A stretch of 64,000 bases of DNA from Nocardia aurantiaca (GTDB lineage Bacteria > Actinomycetota > Actinomycetes > Mycobacteriales > Mycobacteriaceae): NCBI RefSeq assembly GCF_009708175.1, contig NZ_WMBB01000013.1, positions 62,001 to 126,000 on the forward strand, written 5' to 3'. Position 1 is the first letter of the stretch. The number at the start of each line of letters is the position of its first letter. Positions 32,737-41,344 of the stretch are shown in pieces. A program made the position numbers and the translations under genes. The notes under the pieces are model-generated. The model was not told the DNA's origin, made no database searches, and saw only the letters and a program-made list of their open reading frames with translations.

Positions 32737-33150
32737 TCAGGATTGGAGGCGGATCTTGTCGGCGGATTCGTTTTGGCTCGAGCATTCCTGGTAGGAGCCG
32801 GGGGCGGATCGGCGTTCGCCGCAGACCCAGCGGACGGTGTCGATGGTGACGGCTATGTCGCCGGTGGATTGTTCGGCGCGTTCGTCGGCGTAGGCGGTGA
32901 CGACGGAGATGGCGGTGGGGCAGAAGTCGTTTCCCTTGGCGGTGGACACGACGACGGCGAGGCCCCAGGGCCCGGTGCCGCAGTGGATGGCTTCGTGGCC
33001 TGCCGCCGGGAAGGCGGCGGTGGGTGTGCCGGGGGTGGGGTGGGCCGAGCTGGCCGATGCGCCGGTGGCGGCGGTGTCGTTGCAGGCCGACAGGGTGAAT
33101 GCCGTTGCCATTATCAGGGCCGCGCCCGCGATGTTCGCTGTGGTCCGCAC
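32737..33150 (-). CDS. Small lipoprotein with several cysteines
   Basis: A 137-residue predicted lipoprotein. The signal peptide ends in the lipobox FTLSACNDTAATG, then a Thr/Pro/Ala linker, then a compact domain with cysteines in EAIHCGTGPWG, NDFCPTAISV, RWVCGERR and YQECSSQNE, likely forming two disulfides outside the membrane. AGGAGG lies four bases before the GTG at 33150. It is convergent with accD6. No family with known function recognised; it resembles small exported proteins common in Nocardia. Confidence 0.8.
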   Translation of the reverse strand: MRTTANIAGAALIMATAFTLSACNDTAATGASASSAHPTPGTPTAAFPAAGHEAIHCGTGPWGLAVVVSTAKGNDFCPTAISVVTAYADERAEQSTGDIAVTIDTVRWVCGERRSAPGSYQECSSQNESADKIRLQS

Positions 33151-33257
33151 GAATCCTCCTCGTCGGCTATCCCTTCCCTGGGCATTGTGCCCGTTTCGGG
33201 GCGTTCGGGGGGAAGGCTCGCGCGGTTCGGCGGCGCGGTGGCGGTGGAGCGGGTGGA

Positions 33258-33791
33258 TCAGCCGACGTCGCGGCGCAACCAGGTGACCTCCGCTCCCTCG
33301 CCGCCGAGGCGGTAGGGCTCGAGGATGTCGTCCCAGGCGGTGCCGAGAGCGCGGTCGATCTCGGCGGCGATCTCGGCGGCCGAGCCGCGGCCGTGGGCGC
33401 GGGCCTCGGCGACGATGGCGCGCAGCCGCATTTCGCCGACCATGACATCACCGCTCGCGCCGGTGACCCCGCTCCAGAGTCCGAGGCCGGGGACGAAGCT
33501 GAAGCGTTCGCCGTCGACACCCTCGCTGGGGTCCTCGGTGACTTCGAAATACAGCACCGGCCAATCTCGCAATGCTCTGGCTAATCGGCCGCCGGTGCCG
33601 ACCGGTCCGCACCAATCGGTGGTGGCGCGCAGCTGTCCGGGGTCGGCGGGCTGCGCGGTCCAGCGCAGTTTCGCGGGTGCTTTGAGCGTCGAGGTGAGAG
33701 CCCATTCGACGTGCGGACACAGCGCGGCCGACGACGAATGGATATAGACGACTCCAGACGTCGTCTCCGCGAACTGACTAGACGCGCGCAC
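33258..33791 (-). CDS. DUF3145 family protein
   Basis: A 177-residue protein of an actinobacteria-specific family without known function. The conserved opening is RASSQFAETTSGVVYIHSSS, followed by LCPHVEWALTSTLKAPAKLR and VLYFEVTEDPSEGVDGERFS. GDVMVGEMRLRAIVAEARAH is the typical C-terminal block. The GTG at 33791 was chosen because GGAGG lies eight bases upstream and the start matches family members; the GTG one codon earlier is possible. The family is often found near fatty-acid synthesis genes, as here. Confidence 0.9.
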   Translation of the reverse strand: MRASSQFAETTSGVVYIHSSSAALCPHVEWALTSTLKAPAKLRWTAQPADPGQLRATTDWCGPVGTGGRLARALRDWPVLYFEVTEDPSEGVDGERFSFVPGLGLWSGVTGASGDVMVGEMRLRAIVAEARAHGRGSAAEIAAEIDRALGTAWDDILEPYRLGGEGAEVTWLRRDVG

Positions 33792-33894
33792 CACTGACAC
33801 CTCCGGCTCGACGAGGGACGTCTTCCCCAACGACCCCTGCCCCGAACTCGGCGTTGCCCGAGTTTACTGGAGTGCCCGGTGTTGCGTGTGTTAC

Positions 33895-34725
33895 TTATTG
33901 CCGGTGTCGGCCTCGCGCAAACTCCGCGATCACGGCGTCGCTGAGAGGCGGCCACGCGGCTCGGGCCCAGTCACCGAAATTCTCGTCCGCCAGCGCGAGA
34001 CACGCCATCCCGACGTCCGGGTCCACCCAGAGAAATGTTCCGGACTGCCCGAAGTGCCCGAAGGTCCGCGGCGAGTTCGCTCCTCCCGTCCAGTGTGGCG
34101 ATTTATGGTCGCGGATTTCGAATCCCAGCCCCCAGTCGTTGGGTCGCTGCGACCCGTAGCCGGGCAGTACTCCACTGCGTCCCGGGAATTGCACTGTGCT
34201 TGCTTCGGAAACCAGCTCAGTACTCAGAACAGTCGGTTCCAGCAATTCTTCGGCGAAACGCAGGAGATCTGCGACCGAGGACCGGCCCGCATGCCCGGCC
34301 GGACCCACCAGCGCGGAGGAGGTCATGCCCAGCGGTTCGAAAACCGCCTCGCGCAGATACTGATCGAACGGGATACCGGTCTGCGCCGCAACGAAGTCCG
34401 CGAGCACCTCGAACCCGGCACTGGAGTAGATCCGCTTCGCGCCCGGCCGAGCCAGCACCGCGGTGGTGTCGAAGGCCATCCCGGAGGTGTGGGCGAGCAG
34501 ATGCCGCACGGTGGATCCGGGCGGCCCCGCGGGCTGGTCCAGTTCGATCGCGCCCTCTTCGACGGCGACCAGAACCGCGTACGCCACAAGGGGTTTGGTC
34601 ACCGAGGCGAGCGGAAATACCTTCGTGGTGTCGCCCTCGGTGTCCACCACGCCCTTCTCACGGACGACGACCCCCGCCGCCGCGTTCCGGACCGGCCACC
34701 GTCGAATCTGCTCCAGCGCTCGCAC
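33895..34725 (-). CDS. Serine hydrolase of the beta-lactamase/esterase (class C) fold
   Basis: A 276-residue protein with the class C beta-lactamase layout: active-site SVTK (FPLASVTKPLVAYAVLV), the second motif at RIYSSAGFEVLADF (YSS in place of YxN), and the third near TFGHFGQSGTFLWVDP (GHFG in place of KTG). Such proteins usually act as esterases or D,D-peptidases and not true beta-lactamases. It lacks a signal peptide and is short for the family. A homolog (Rv2257c) lies near this region in M. tuberculosis. GTG start at 34725. An intergenic repeat lies directly upstream. Confidence 0.85.
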   Translation of the reverse strand: MRALEQIRRWPVRNAAAGVVVREKGVVDTEGDTTKVFPLASVTKPLVAYAVLVAVEEGAIELDQPAGPPGSTVRHLLAHTSGMAFDTTAVLARPGAKRIYSSAGFEVLADFVAAQTGIPFDQYLREAVFEPLGMTSSALVGPAGHAGRSSVADLLRFAEELLEPTVLSTELVSEASTVQFPGRSGVLPGYGSQRPNDWGLGFEIRDHKSPHWTGGANSPRTFGHFGQSGTFLWVDPDVGMACLALADENFGDWARAAWPPLSDAVIAEFARGRHRQ

Positions 34726-34737
34726 GCATGGAGCCTA

Positions 34738-34796
34738 CTGTGTTCGATATTGCCCTCCGCTTCGCTCCGATGGCGTCGAGGTCTCGATTCCTCCCG
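34738..34796 (-). repeat. Intergenic repeat, copy A
   Basis: Read on the minus strand, this has ATCGAGACCTCG, then CGGAGCGAAGCGGAGGGC and GAACACAG, ending 12 bases before the GTG of the serine hydrolase. The same blocks in the same order occur at 39121-39190 upstream of pabAB. Confidence 0.65.
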
Positions 34797-35049
34797 CGCC
34801 GCAGTGCGGTGTGCTCGCCGTCGGAGGTGGGTGTGCGACTGCCTCGGTCGCAGCTACGACGGGGCTCGGTCCGCAGCAATGATGCGGATATCCGCCGGAG
34901 TTCGGGTATGAACGGCCGCGCCGCCTGGCCATACCGCCGAAATGGCGGCAGGGTGCCGCGTCCACCGCGGATTCGCACTGCTCACAGCTATGCACTGGCA
35001 TCGCAATGCCCCCGCACAGACCGTACGCCCGGTTACGATCGAACCCATC

Positions 35050-36240
35050 ATGAGTGAGCAGGTCACGATCCACGGCGAGGTGGACGCGGGTTTCGGCCCG
35101 GTCGCCGACGCTTTCCAGCGCAACTTCACCCGGCACGGCGAGATCGGTGCGGCGGTGGCGGTGTTCGACGGCGATCGGCCGGTGGTGGATCTGTGGGCGG
35201 GGCATCGGGATCGCAAGCGCCGGCTGGCCTGGGAGCGCGACACCATGGCACCGGTGTGGTCCTCGACCAAGGGCATGACCGCGTTCGCGGTGGCGTCGGC
35301 GGTGTCGCGGGGCCTGCTGGACTACGAGGATCCGGTGGCGCTGCACTGGCCGGAGTTCGCCGCGCACGGCAAGGAATCCATTACGGTGCGGCAGCTGCTG
35401 GACCACCAGGCCGGTCTGGCCGCCCTGGATCGGCCGTTCCGGCTCACCGACATGGCCGATCTGGATCGTATGGCCGTCGTGCTGGCCGAGCAGAAACCGT
35501 TGTGGCGGCCGGGAACCCGGCACGGCTACCACCCGATCACGGCCGGTCTGTATCAGGGTGAGCTACTGCGTCGCGTCGATCCGCGGCATCGCACGCTGGG
35601 ACGCATCTTCGCCGAGGACATCGCGGCCCCGCTGGGCGCGGAGTTCTATATCGGCCTGCCGGAAGAGGTTTCGCTCGATCGCGTGGCCACCCTGTCGGCG
35701 ACCGAGGGTCTCGATATTCTGCGCTACGAGCGGGATCTGCCCGTGCGCATCGGAATTCAGCTCTACAGCAAGCGCGGCCTGTCCTTCCGCGCCCTGAACA
35801 GCCCGCAGGTGGGTGCGCCCGCCCGCGCCGCCCGGCGAGAGTTCCTCGCGGTGGAGAGCCCGGCCGCCGGCGGTGTCGGCACCGCCCGGGCGCTGGCGCG
35901 GGTGTACGGCGCGGCCGCCGGTCGGACGGGTGAGTTGCCGATCGATCGAAACCTACTGGACCGCTTGGCCTCCCCCGACACCGCCGACGATGTCCCGGCC
36001 GAGGATCTGGTGCTGCTCACCCCGAGCCGCTACCACCTGGGTTTCCGCAAGTCTCGCGGCGGTTTCCGGTTCGGCGCCGACAAGCGCGCCTACGGCACGA
36101 CCGGCTATGGCGGCTCGTTCGGATTCGCCGATCCGGCAACCGGTCTGGGTTTCGGCTATGTGATGAACCGCCTGGGCATGGCGGTGCTCGACGACGTCCG
36201 TTCGCGCAATCTCCGTGAGGCTCTGCTCCGCTGTCGTTGA
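35050..36240 (+). CDS. Beta-lactamase-fold esterase/lipase (LipL/EstB type)
   Basis: A 396-residue serine hydrolase of the family VIII esterase group, like mycobacterial LipL, LipD and LipE. The nucleophile lies in the SxxK motif VWSSTKGMTAFAVASAV. The Tyr motif is in GTRHGYHPITAGLYQGELLR, and GTTGYGGSFGFADPATGLGF replaces the KTG box. These enzymes hydrolyse short-chain esters in the cytosol or at the envelope. The ATG at 35050 lacks a strong ribosome site. It ends 17 bases before the agmatine deiminase gene, so the two may be co-transcribed. Confidence 0.9.
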   Translation: MSEQVTIHGEVDAGFGPVADAFQRNFTRHGEIGAAVAVFDGDRPVVDLWAGHRDRKRRLAWERDTMAPVWSSTKGMTAFAVASAVSRGLLDYEDPVALHWPEFAAHGKESITVRQLLDHQAGLAALDRPFRLTDMADLDRMAVVLAEQKPLWRPGTRHGYHPITAGLYQGELLRRVDPRHRTLGRIFAEDIAAPLGAEFYIGLPEEVSLDRVATLSATEGLDILRYERDLPVRIGIQLYSKRGLSFRALNSPQVGAPARAARREFLAVESPAAGGVGTARALARVYGAAAGRTGELPIDRNLLDRLASPDTADDVPAEDLVLLTPSRYHLGFRKSRGGFRFGADKRAYGTTGYGGSFGFADPATGLGFGYVMNRLGMAVLDDVRSRNLREALLRCR

Positions 36241-36257
36241 CCGAAAGGAATACGTCC

Positions 36258-37265
36258 ATGCCGCCGCAACCGTGGGTGATGCCCGACGAAGGACAGCCGC
36301 ATCGACGAACCTGGATGGCGTTCGGGGCCGACGAACGGGTGTGGACGGCCGAGCTGCTGCCCCGCATACGCGAGGACGTGGCGCGCATCGCCCGCGCCGT
36401 CGCGCAATTCGAGCCGGTGTCGATGCTGGTGCGGCCGGAGGAGTTCGATCTGGCGCGCGCCCTGGCCGGTTCACAGGTGGCGCTGGTGCCGGCGGAGATG
36501 GATGATCTGTGGCTGCGCGACAGCGGCCCGGTGTTCGTGCGCGGCGACGGCGCCTCGGCCGCGGTCGATTTCAACTTCAACGGCTGGGGCGGCAAGCAGG
36601 ACCATCGTAAGGACGCGCGGCTGGCCGCGCTGGTGGCCGAGCGCAGCGACGCCGAGGTGCTGACCACCGAGCTGGTGCTCGAGGGCGGCGGTATCGAGGT
36701 CGACGGCGCGGGCACCGCCATCATCACCGAGAGCTGCGTACTCAACGACAATCGCAATCCCGGCTGGCAGCGTGCCGACGTGGAGGCGGAACTCGCTCGG
36801 CTGCTGGGGATTTCGAAGGTGATCTGGCTGCCCGGCATCGCGGACCACGACGTCACCGATGGCCACACCGATTTCTACGCGCGGTTCGCAGGCCCGGGGG
36901 TGGTGCTGGCCGGTCGCGAGGACGACCCGAACTGCTACGACTACGGCGTCACCCGCCGCCACCTGGCCATTCTCCAGAATTCCGCCGATGCTCAGGGTCG
37001 CCCCCTGCGGGTGGAGGTGATTCCGGGCCCGATGAAGGCGCGCAAGGAGTTCACCGACGACGAGTTCGCGGCCGGATACATGAATTTCTACGTCTGCAAT
37101 GGCGGCGTCGTGGCGCCCGAGTTCGGGGATCCGTGGGCCGACGCCTACGCGGAAGCCACACTGGCACGCCTGTTTCCGGGCCGCCGGGTGGTGCAGATCG
37201 ATGTCGACGCCGTCGCGGCGGGCGGCGGCGGCATCCACTGCACGACCCAGCAGGAGCCTGTCTAG
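36258..37265 (+). CDS. aguA: Agmatine deiminase
   Basis: A 335-residue guanidino-group modifying enzyme that turns agmatine into N-carbamoylputrescine and ammonia. Substrate-binding and catalytic segments are clear: EMDDLWLRDSGPVFV, NFNGWGGKQDHR, a WLPGIADHDVTDGHTDFYAR block with the catalytic His, and the C-terminal nucleophile Cys in AGGGGIHCTTQQEP. AAAGGA precedes the ATG at 36258 by eight bases. It follows a beta-lactamase-fold esterase gene and is convergent with a DinB gene three bases away. Product use in polyamine or nitrogen supply is the known family role. Confidence 0.95.
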   Translation: MPPQPWVMPDEGQPHRRTWMAFGADERVWTAELLPRIREDVARIARAVAQFEPVSMLVRPEEFDLARALAGSQVALVPAEMDDLWLRDSGPVFVRGDGASAAVDFNFNGWGGKQDHRKDARLAALVAERSDAEVLTTELVLEGGGIEVDGAGTAIITESCVLNDNRNPGWQRADVEAELARLLGISKVIWLPGIADHDVTDGHTDFYARFAGPGVVLAGREDDPNCYDYGVTRRHLAILQNSADAQGRPLRVEVIPGPMKARKEFTDDEFAAGYMNFYVCNGGVVAPEFGDPWADAYAEATLARLFPGRRVVQIDVDAVAAGGGGIHCTTQQEPV

Positions 37266-37268
37266 GCG

Positions 37269-37847
37269 TCAGCGCTCGACATCGTGCGCGTGGTGCACGA
37301 GGTCGTGCAGGAAGTACAGCGCCATGGAGTCGACGGTGAACGCGGAGCCGTTGCCGCGCAGCGCGGCCCGGTCGCGCTCGGCGATCGGCACGGACGCGAA
37401 GGCGTGGGCGACGGTGTCGACGGCCGCCGCGAGTTCCGCTGCCACGGTGGCGGTTTCGGCGGCGGCGTAGTTCGCGGCGACCGCGGTGGCATCCTGATCC
37501 CAGTTGGCGAACATGGGAATGCCATTGTCCCCCATGGTGACCGCGGTGTCATAGGCGGCGATCATCGGCCCGGGGCGGGGGCCGCCGGTGCGGGCGATGT
37601 CGAGCCGGTGGGTGAAGATGCGGCACACGTCGCGGGCGTGCGCCGCGTATTCGAGCGGCGACCAGGTCGCGTCATCGGGACGCTGCCGGGCGTCCGGCCG
37701 TTCCAGGGCGGCGCTGATCCGGGCGGCGCTGTCGCGGAGCGACCCCGGCACGGCCTCGTAGGCGGTGGCGTCGGGGTCGAATCCGCAGTCGGCGCAGGCG
37801 CGTTCGAGCACCCAGGTCCAGTCTTTGGTATCGGGAACGATCGGCAT
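37269..37847 (-). CDS. DinB/maleylpyruvate isomerase-fold protein
   Basis: A 192-residue four-helix-bundle protein of the DinB-like superfamily. The metal-ligand histidines are at EYAAHARDVCRIFTHRLD (one His on helix two) and in the final LYFLHDLVHHAHDVE. Members include mycothiol-dependent S-transferases and isomerases; this could be a mycothiol-dependent enzyme (inference). The ATG at 37847 gives the common MPIVPDTKDWTWVLER opening. It lies tail-to-tail with agmatine deiminase, with only three bases between stop codons. Confidence 0.85.
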   Translation of the reverse strand: MPIVPDTKDWTWVLERACADCGFDPDATAYEAVPGSLRDSAARISAALERPDARQRPDDATWSPLEYAAHARDVCRIFTHRLDIARTGGPRPGPMIAAYDTAVTMGDNGIPMFANWDQDATAVAANYAAAETATVAAELAAAVDTVAHAFASVPIAERDRAALRGNGSAFTVDSMALYFLHDLVHHAHDVER

Positions 37848-37927
37848 GGCGACCAAATTACGGTGGCATTAGTTTTCCGGCCACCAATATCCGGTCACCC
37901 TGCGACAAGATGGCGACACGTTTGCCG

Positions 37928-38983
37928 TCACTCCATCAGCTTGTGCGCCTTCTCGAACAGCTCGAGGGTGATGGCGTGCAGGAAGTCGCCGACCTGCTTG
38001 GGCGCCTTGCCCGCGAAGGCCCGCGCGTGCGTGCCCTCCAGCACGATGCCGAGCTTGAAGCACGCGAGCACGGTGTACCAGGTCACCGAGCTCAGGTCGC
38101 GATCGGAGAACTGCCCGTAGTGGGCGATCATCTCCTCGGGCGTGGGCAGGCCGCCCACCGCGCCCAGCTTGCCGACCAGCGCCGCGCCGGTGGTGCCGGG
38201 CTCGGGGCGGGTGGCGATCTGCCATCCCAGGTCCAGCAGCGGGTCGCCGATGGTGGACATCTCCCAGTCGACCATGGCCACCACTTCGGGACCGTCGAAG
38301 GAGAACATCATGTTGGCGAGGTGGCAGTCGCCGTGCAGGATGCCGGCCCTCGGCTGGACCGGGCGGTTGCGGTCGAGCCAGTCGCCGACCCGCTGGACGC
38401 CCGGGATCTCCGGGCCGGGGTAGCCCTCGTTGGCGCTGTAGGAGTCGAGTTCCTTGAGCCAGCGCGGCACCTGGCGCTCCAGGAAGCCCTCCGGCTTGCC
38501 ATAGCCGGTCAGGCCGAGCGCCTCGTGGTCGAGCGAGCCGAGGCGGGCGATGGCCTCGACCGCGGACAGCCCCATCTGTCGGCGCACCTCGGGATCAGAG
38601 GCGTGCAGTTCGGGCAGCTCGTTCTGCGGGTTGAAGCCGATGATCGGCTCCATGAGGTAGAAGGACGCGCCGAGCACGGATTCGTCGGGGCAGGCCGCGA
38701 TCACCTTGGGGGCGCGGATCTCGGTGTCGCCGAGCGCGCCGAGAATGCGGGATTCGCGCTGGATGACGGTGTTGCTGGCCGCGCGCAGGTGCTTGGGTCC
38801 GCGCCGCAGCACGTACTCACGGCCACCGCGGCGGAAGCGCAGCATGATGTTCTGGGTGCCGCCGCCCAGCGGCTTCACCTCCTCGAACTCCCCGCCGGGC
38901 AAGCCCTGCCCTTCCATCCACTTTCCGACGATCGCGAAATCGACGACGTCACGATCCACTTCGACCGGCTGCGCAACAGACAT
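37928..38983 (-). CDS. Phosphotransferase family protein (ACAD10/FadE36-like)
   Basis: A 351-residue kinase-fold protein of the aminoglycoside phosphotransferase superfamily. ATP-binding strands include GGGTQNIMLRFRRGGREYVL. The catalytic loop is RAGILHGDCHLANMMF (HGDxxxxN) and the metal-binding motif is AMVDWEMSTIGDPLLDLGW. In mycobacteria homologs are annotated FadE36 and act near acyl-CoA dehydrogenases, as in human ACAD10; they may phosphorylate hydroxyacyl-CoA (family knowledge). The ATG at 38983 was chosen; another ATG lies three codons upstream. It is divergent from pabAB. Confidence 0.92.
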   Translation of the reverse strand: MSVAQPVEVDRDVVDFAIVGKWMEGQGLPGGEFEEVKPLGGGTQNIMLRFRRGGREYVLRRGPKHLRAASNTVIQRESRILGALGDTEIRAPKVIAACPDESVLGASFYLMEPIIGFNPQNELPELHASDPEVRRQMGLSAVEAIARLGSLDHEALGLTGYGKPEGFLERQVPRWLKELDSYSANEGYPGPEIPGVQRVGDWLDRNRPVQPRAGILHGDCHLANMMFSFDGPEVVAMVDWEMSTIGDPLLDLGWQIATRPEPGTTGAALVGKLGAVGGLPTPEEMIAHYGQFSDRDLSSVTWYTVLACFKLGIVLEGTHARAFAGKAPKQVGDFLHAITLELFEKAHKLME

Positions 38984-39064
38984 GCCGCCCATTGTGCCGT
39001 AGCGGTCCACACGAACTGAAGGCAGTCGCCAGCAGTAACCGCCGCAGTGCGTTCGTGGCGGAGC

Positions 39065-39105
39065 GCGGGAAGGCGGAGCGCTCGATTCTCGCTCCTCCTT
39101 CCCGC
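39065..39105. repeat. Hairpin between divergent phosphotransferase and pabAB
   Basis: Arms of 16 bases (39065-39080 and 39090-39105) with 15 of 16 paired and a nine-base loop. It lies between two divergent starts, so it is not an ordinary terminator. It borders the repeat copy at 39121-39190. Confidence 0.6.
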
Positions 39106-39120
39106 CCTCGGAGCAGCGGA

Positions 39121-39190
39121 GGAGGGAAGCATCGAGACCTCGGGCCCGCGAACCCCGCCCGGAGCGAGGCGGAGTGCAGATTGAACAGAG
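39121..39190 (+). repeat. Intergenic repeat, copy B
   Basis: Contains ATCGAGACCTCG, then CGGAGCGAGGCGGAGTGC and GAACAGAG, matching copy A at 34738-34796 (minus strand) block by block with a longer spacer. It ends 18 bases before the pabAB ATG. Confidence 0.65.
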
Positions 39191-39208
39191 CGTAATGTGC
39201 GTGGTCAA

Positions 39209-41341
39209 ATGCGCACGCTCTTGATCGATAATTACGACTCGTTCACCTACAACCTGTATCAGCTGATCAGCAAGGTGAACGGGGTCGAACCCGTGGTCGT
39301 GCGCAATGACGAGGTGGGGTCGATCGAGGAGCTGGGGCTCGACCGATTCGACAACGTCGTCATCTCCCCCGGACCCGGGCGGCCGGACATTCCGCGCGAT
39401 TTCGGCATCTCCGCAGCGGTGATCGCCGGGTCGGAGTCGCCGTTGCTGGGAGTGTGCCTGGGGCATCAGGGCATGGTGATCGCCGCGGGTGGTGAGGTGG
39501 TCGCGGCGCCACGGGCCCGGCATGGATACCAGGACCGTGTCACCCATGACGAGCGGGACCTGTTCACCGGTGTGCCGCAGGATTTCTCGGTGGTGCGGTA
39601 CCACTCGCTGTGCGCGGCGCGGCCGCTGCCGGAGGTCCTCGAAGTCACCGCGACCACGCCGGACGGCGTGATCATGGGCGTGCGGCACCGCACCCGGCCG
39701 CAGTGGGGTGTGCAGTTCCATCCCGAGTCGATCGCCGGCGAATACGGGGAGCGGCTGCTGCGCAACTTCGCGCAGCTGACCGCCGAATACCAGGAGCGAC
39801 AGGGCATTTGTCGCACGGCCGCGCGAACGGCACTGACGCGCACACCGATCGGCGCCGAGGAGGCGGGCTCGCGTGCCGTCGTCGAGCCGGTCCGCTACCG
39901 GGTCGAGCAGGCGGTCGTGGAGCGGGCGGTCGATGCCGAGGCCGTCTTCGATGCGCTCTATGCCGGTTCCCCGCATGCCTTCTGGCTCGACAGCGAGCAT
40001 GTGGAGCCGGGACTGGACCGCTTCTCGTTCCTGGGCGACGCCTCCGGTCCGCTGGCCGAGGTGGTGCGGTACCGGGTCGGCAGCGGCCGGGTCGAGATCG
40101 AGTCCGCGGCCGGGCAGCGCACCGTGTCGGGCGGCGTGCTCGACTACCTGTCCGCCGAGCTGCGCCGACGCGAGATCGACTTCCCGGAGGTGCCTTTCGA
40201 TTTCGCCGGCGGCTATGTCGGCTATCTCGGCTACGAGATGAAGGCCGACTGCGGGGCCGCCGCAGTACATACCGCCGCGACGCCGGACGCGCAGTGGATC
40301 TTCGCCGACCGGCTGATCGTGGTCGATCACGAGGCGGGCCGCACCCACCTGCTGGCCCTGGCCCAGCCGGATGCCGTTGCGACCGCACAGGAGTGGCTCG
40401 CCGCCACCCGAGCCGTCGTGGACACCCTGCCGACCTGGGAGAATCCGCCGACACTCGAGCTGCGTGCCGATGAGGGCACGGTCGCGCCGTTCCTCACTCG
40501 CGGCCGGGAGCGCTATCTGGCCGATGTCGCGGCCTGCCAGGAGCAGTTGCTCGCGGGCGAGTCGTACGAAATCTGCCTCACCGACAGCGCCTATCTCCCC
40601 GGCGACGCCGACGGTCTCACCGTGTATCGCACACTGCGCCGGTGCAATCCGGCCCCTTACGCTGCCTTCCTGCGTTTCGCCGATCTGGAGGTGGCGTGCT
40701 CCTCGCCGGAGCGCTTCCTCAAGCTAAACCGCTCCCGCACGGTGGAGAGCAAGCCGATCAAGGGCACCGCTCCGCGCGGCCGGACCGCCGCCGAGGATGC
40801 CGAGCTGGCGGCCGAACTGGCCCGCAGCCCCAAGACCCGCGCCGAGAACCTCATGATCGTCGACCTGCTCCGCAATGATCTGGGTCGCGTCTGCGAGATC
40901 GGCTCGGTGCACGTTCCCAACCTCATGGCCGTCGAGACCTATACGACCCTGCATCAGCTGGTCTCGACCGTGCGCGGCACCCTTCGTCCCGACTTGGACG
41001 TCATCGACTGTCTGCGAGCCTGTTTCCCCGGCGGCTCCATGACCGGCGCCCCCAAACTCCGAACCCTGGAAATCATCGACTCCCTCGAAACCGAGGCCCG
41101 CGGCATCTATTCCGGCACCGTCGGCTTTCTCGGCCTGGGCGGCACCGCCGAGCTCAATATCGTCATCCGCACCGCCGTCCGCCACGACAACCGCTGGCGG
41201 GTCGGCGCGGGCGGCGCGGTCGTCCTCGACTCCGACCCCGCCGACGAATACCGCGAAATGGTCTGGAAGGCGGCCGCCGCCCTCCGCGCCCTCCCCGGCC
41301 TCGGCGCCTCACCCCGCGATCCCATTCCCTCGGCCGGGTAG
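39209..41341 (+). CDS. pabB: Fused aminodeoxychorismate synthase PabA-PabB
   Basis: A 710-residue bifunctional enzyme making 4-amino-4-deoxychorismate for folate. Residues 1-190 are the PabA glutaminase: MRTLLIDNYDSFTYNL, nucleophile Cys83 in LLGVCLGHQGM, and the His-Glu pair in WGVQFHPESIAGEYG. The rest is PabB: KPIKGTAPRGRTAAEDAE, LMIVDLLRNDLGRVCEIGSV, and FPGGSMTGAPKLRTLEIIDS. The KPIKGT lysine supports an aminodeoxychorismate synthase over anthranilate synthase. The fusion is usual in actinomycetes. The start ATG at 39209 lacks a clear ribosome site; a GTG four codons upstream is an alternative. Confidence 0.95.
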   Translation: MRTLLIDNYDSFTYNLYQLISKVNGVEPVVVRNDEVGSIEELGLDRFDNVVISPGPGRPDIPRDFGISAAVIAGSESPLLGVCLGHQGMVIAAGGEVVAAPRARHGYQDRVTHDERDLFTGVPQDFSVVRYHSLCAARPLPEVLEVTATTPDGVIMGVRHRTRPQWGVQFHPESIAGEYGERLLRNFAQLTAEYQERQGICRTAARTALTRTPIGAEEAGSRAVVEPVRYRVEQAVVERAVDAEAVFDALYAGSPHAFWLDSEHVEPGLDRFSFLGDASGPLAEVVRYRVGSGRVEIESAAGQRTVSGGVLDYLSAELRRREIDFPEVPFDFAGGYVGYLGYEMKADCGAAAVHTAATPDAQWIFADRLIVVDHEAGRTHLLALAQPDAVATAQEWLAATRAVVDTLPTWENPPTLELRADEGTVAPFLTRGRERYLADVAACQEQLLAGESYEICLTDSAYLPGDADGLTVYRTLRRCNPAPYAAFLRFADLEVACSSPERFLKLNRSRTVESKPIKGTAPRGRTAAEDAELAAELARSPKTRAENLMIVDLLRNDLGRVCEIGSVHVPNLMAVETYTTLHQLVSTVRGTLRPDLDVIDCLRACFPGGSMTGAPKLRTLEIIDSLETEARGIYSGTVGFLGLGGTAELNIVIRTAVRHDNRWRVGAGGAVVLDSDPADEYREMVWKAAAALRALPGLGASPRDPIPSAG

Positions 41342-41344
41342 CCC

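Noticed and set aside
38984..40348. N-terminal extension of the phosphotransferase frame across pabAB
   Set aside because: The extension is antisense to PabA/PabB motifs; the phosphotransferase homology starts at 38983.
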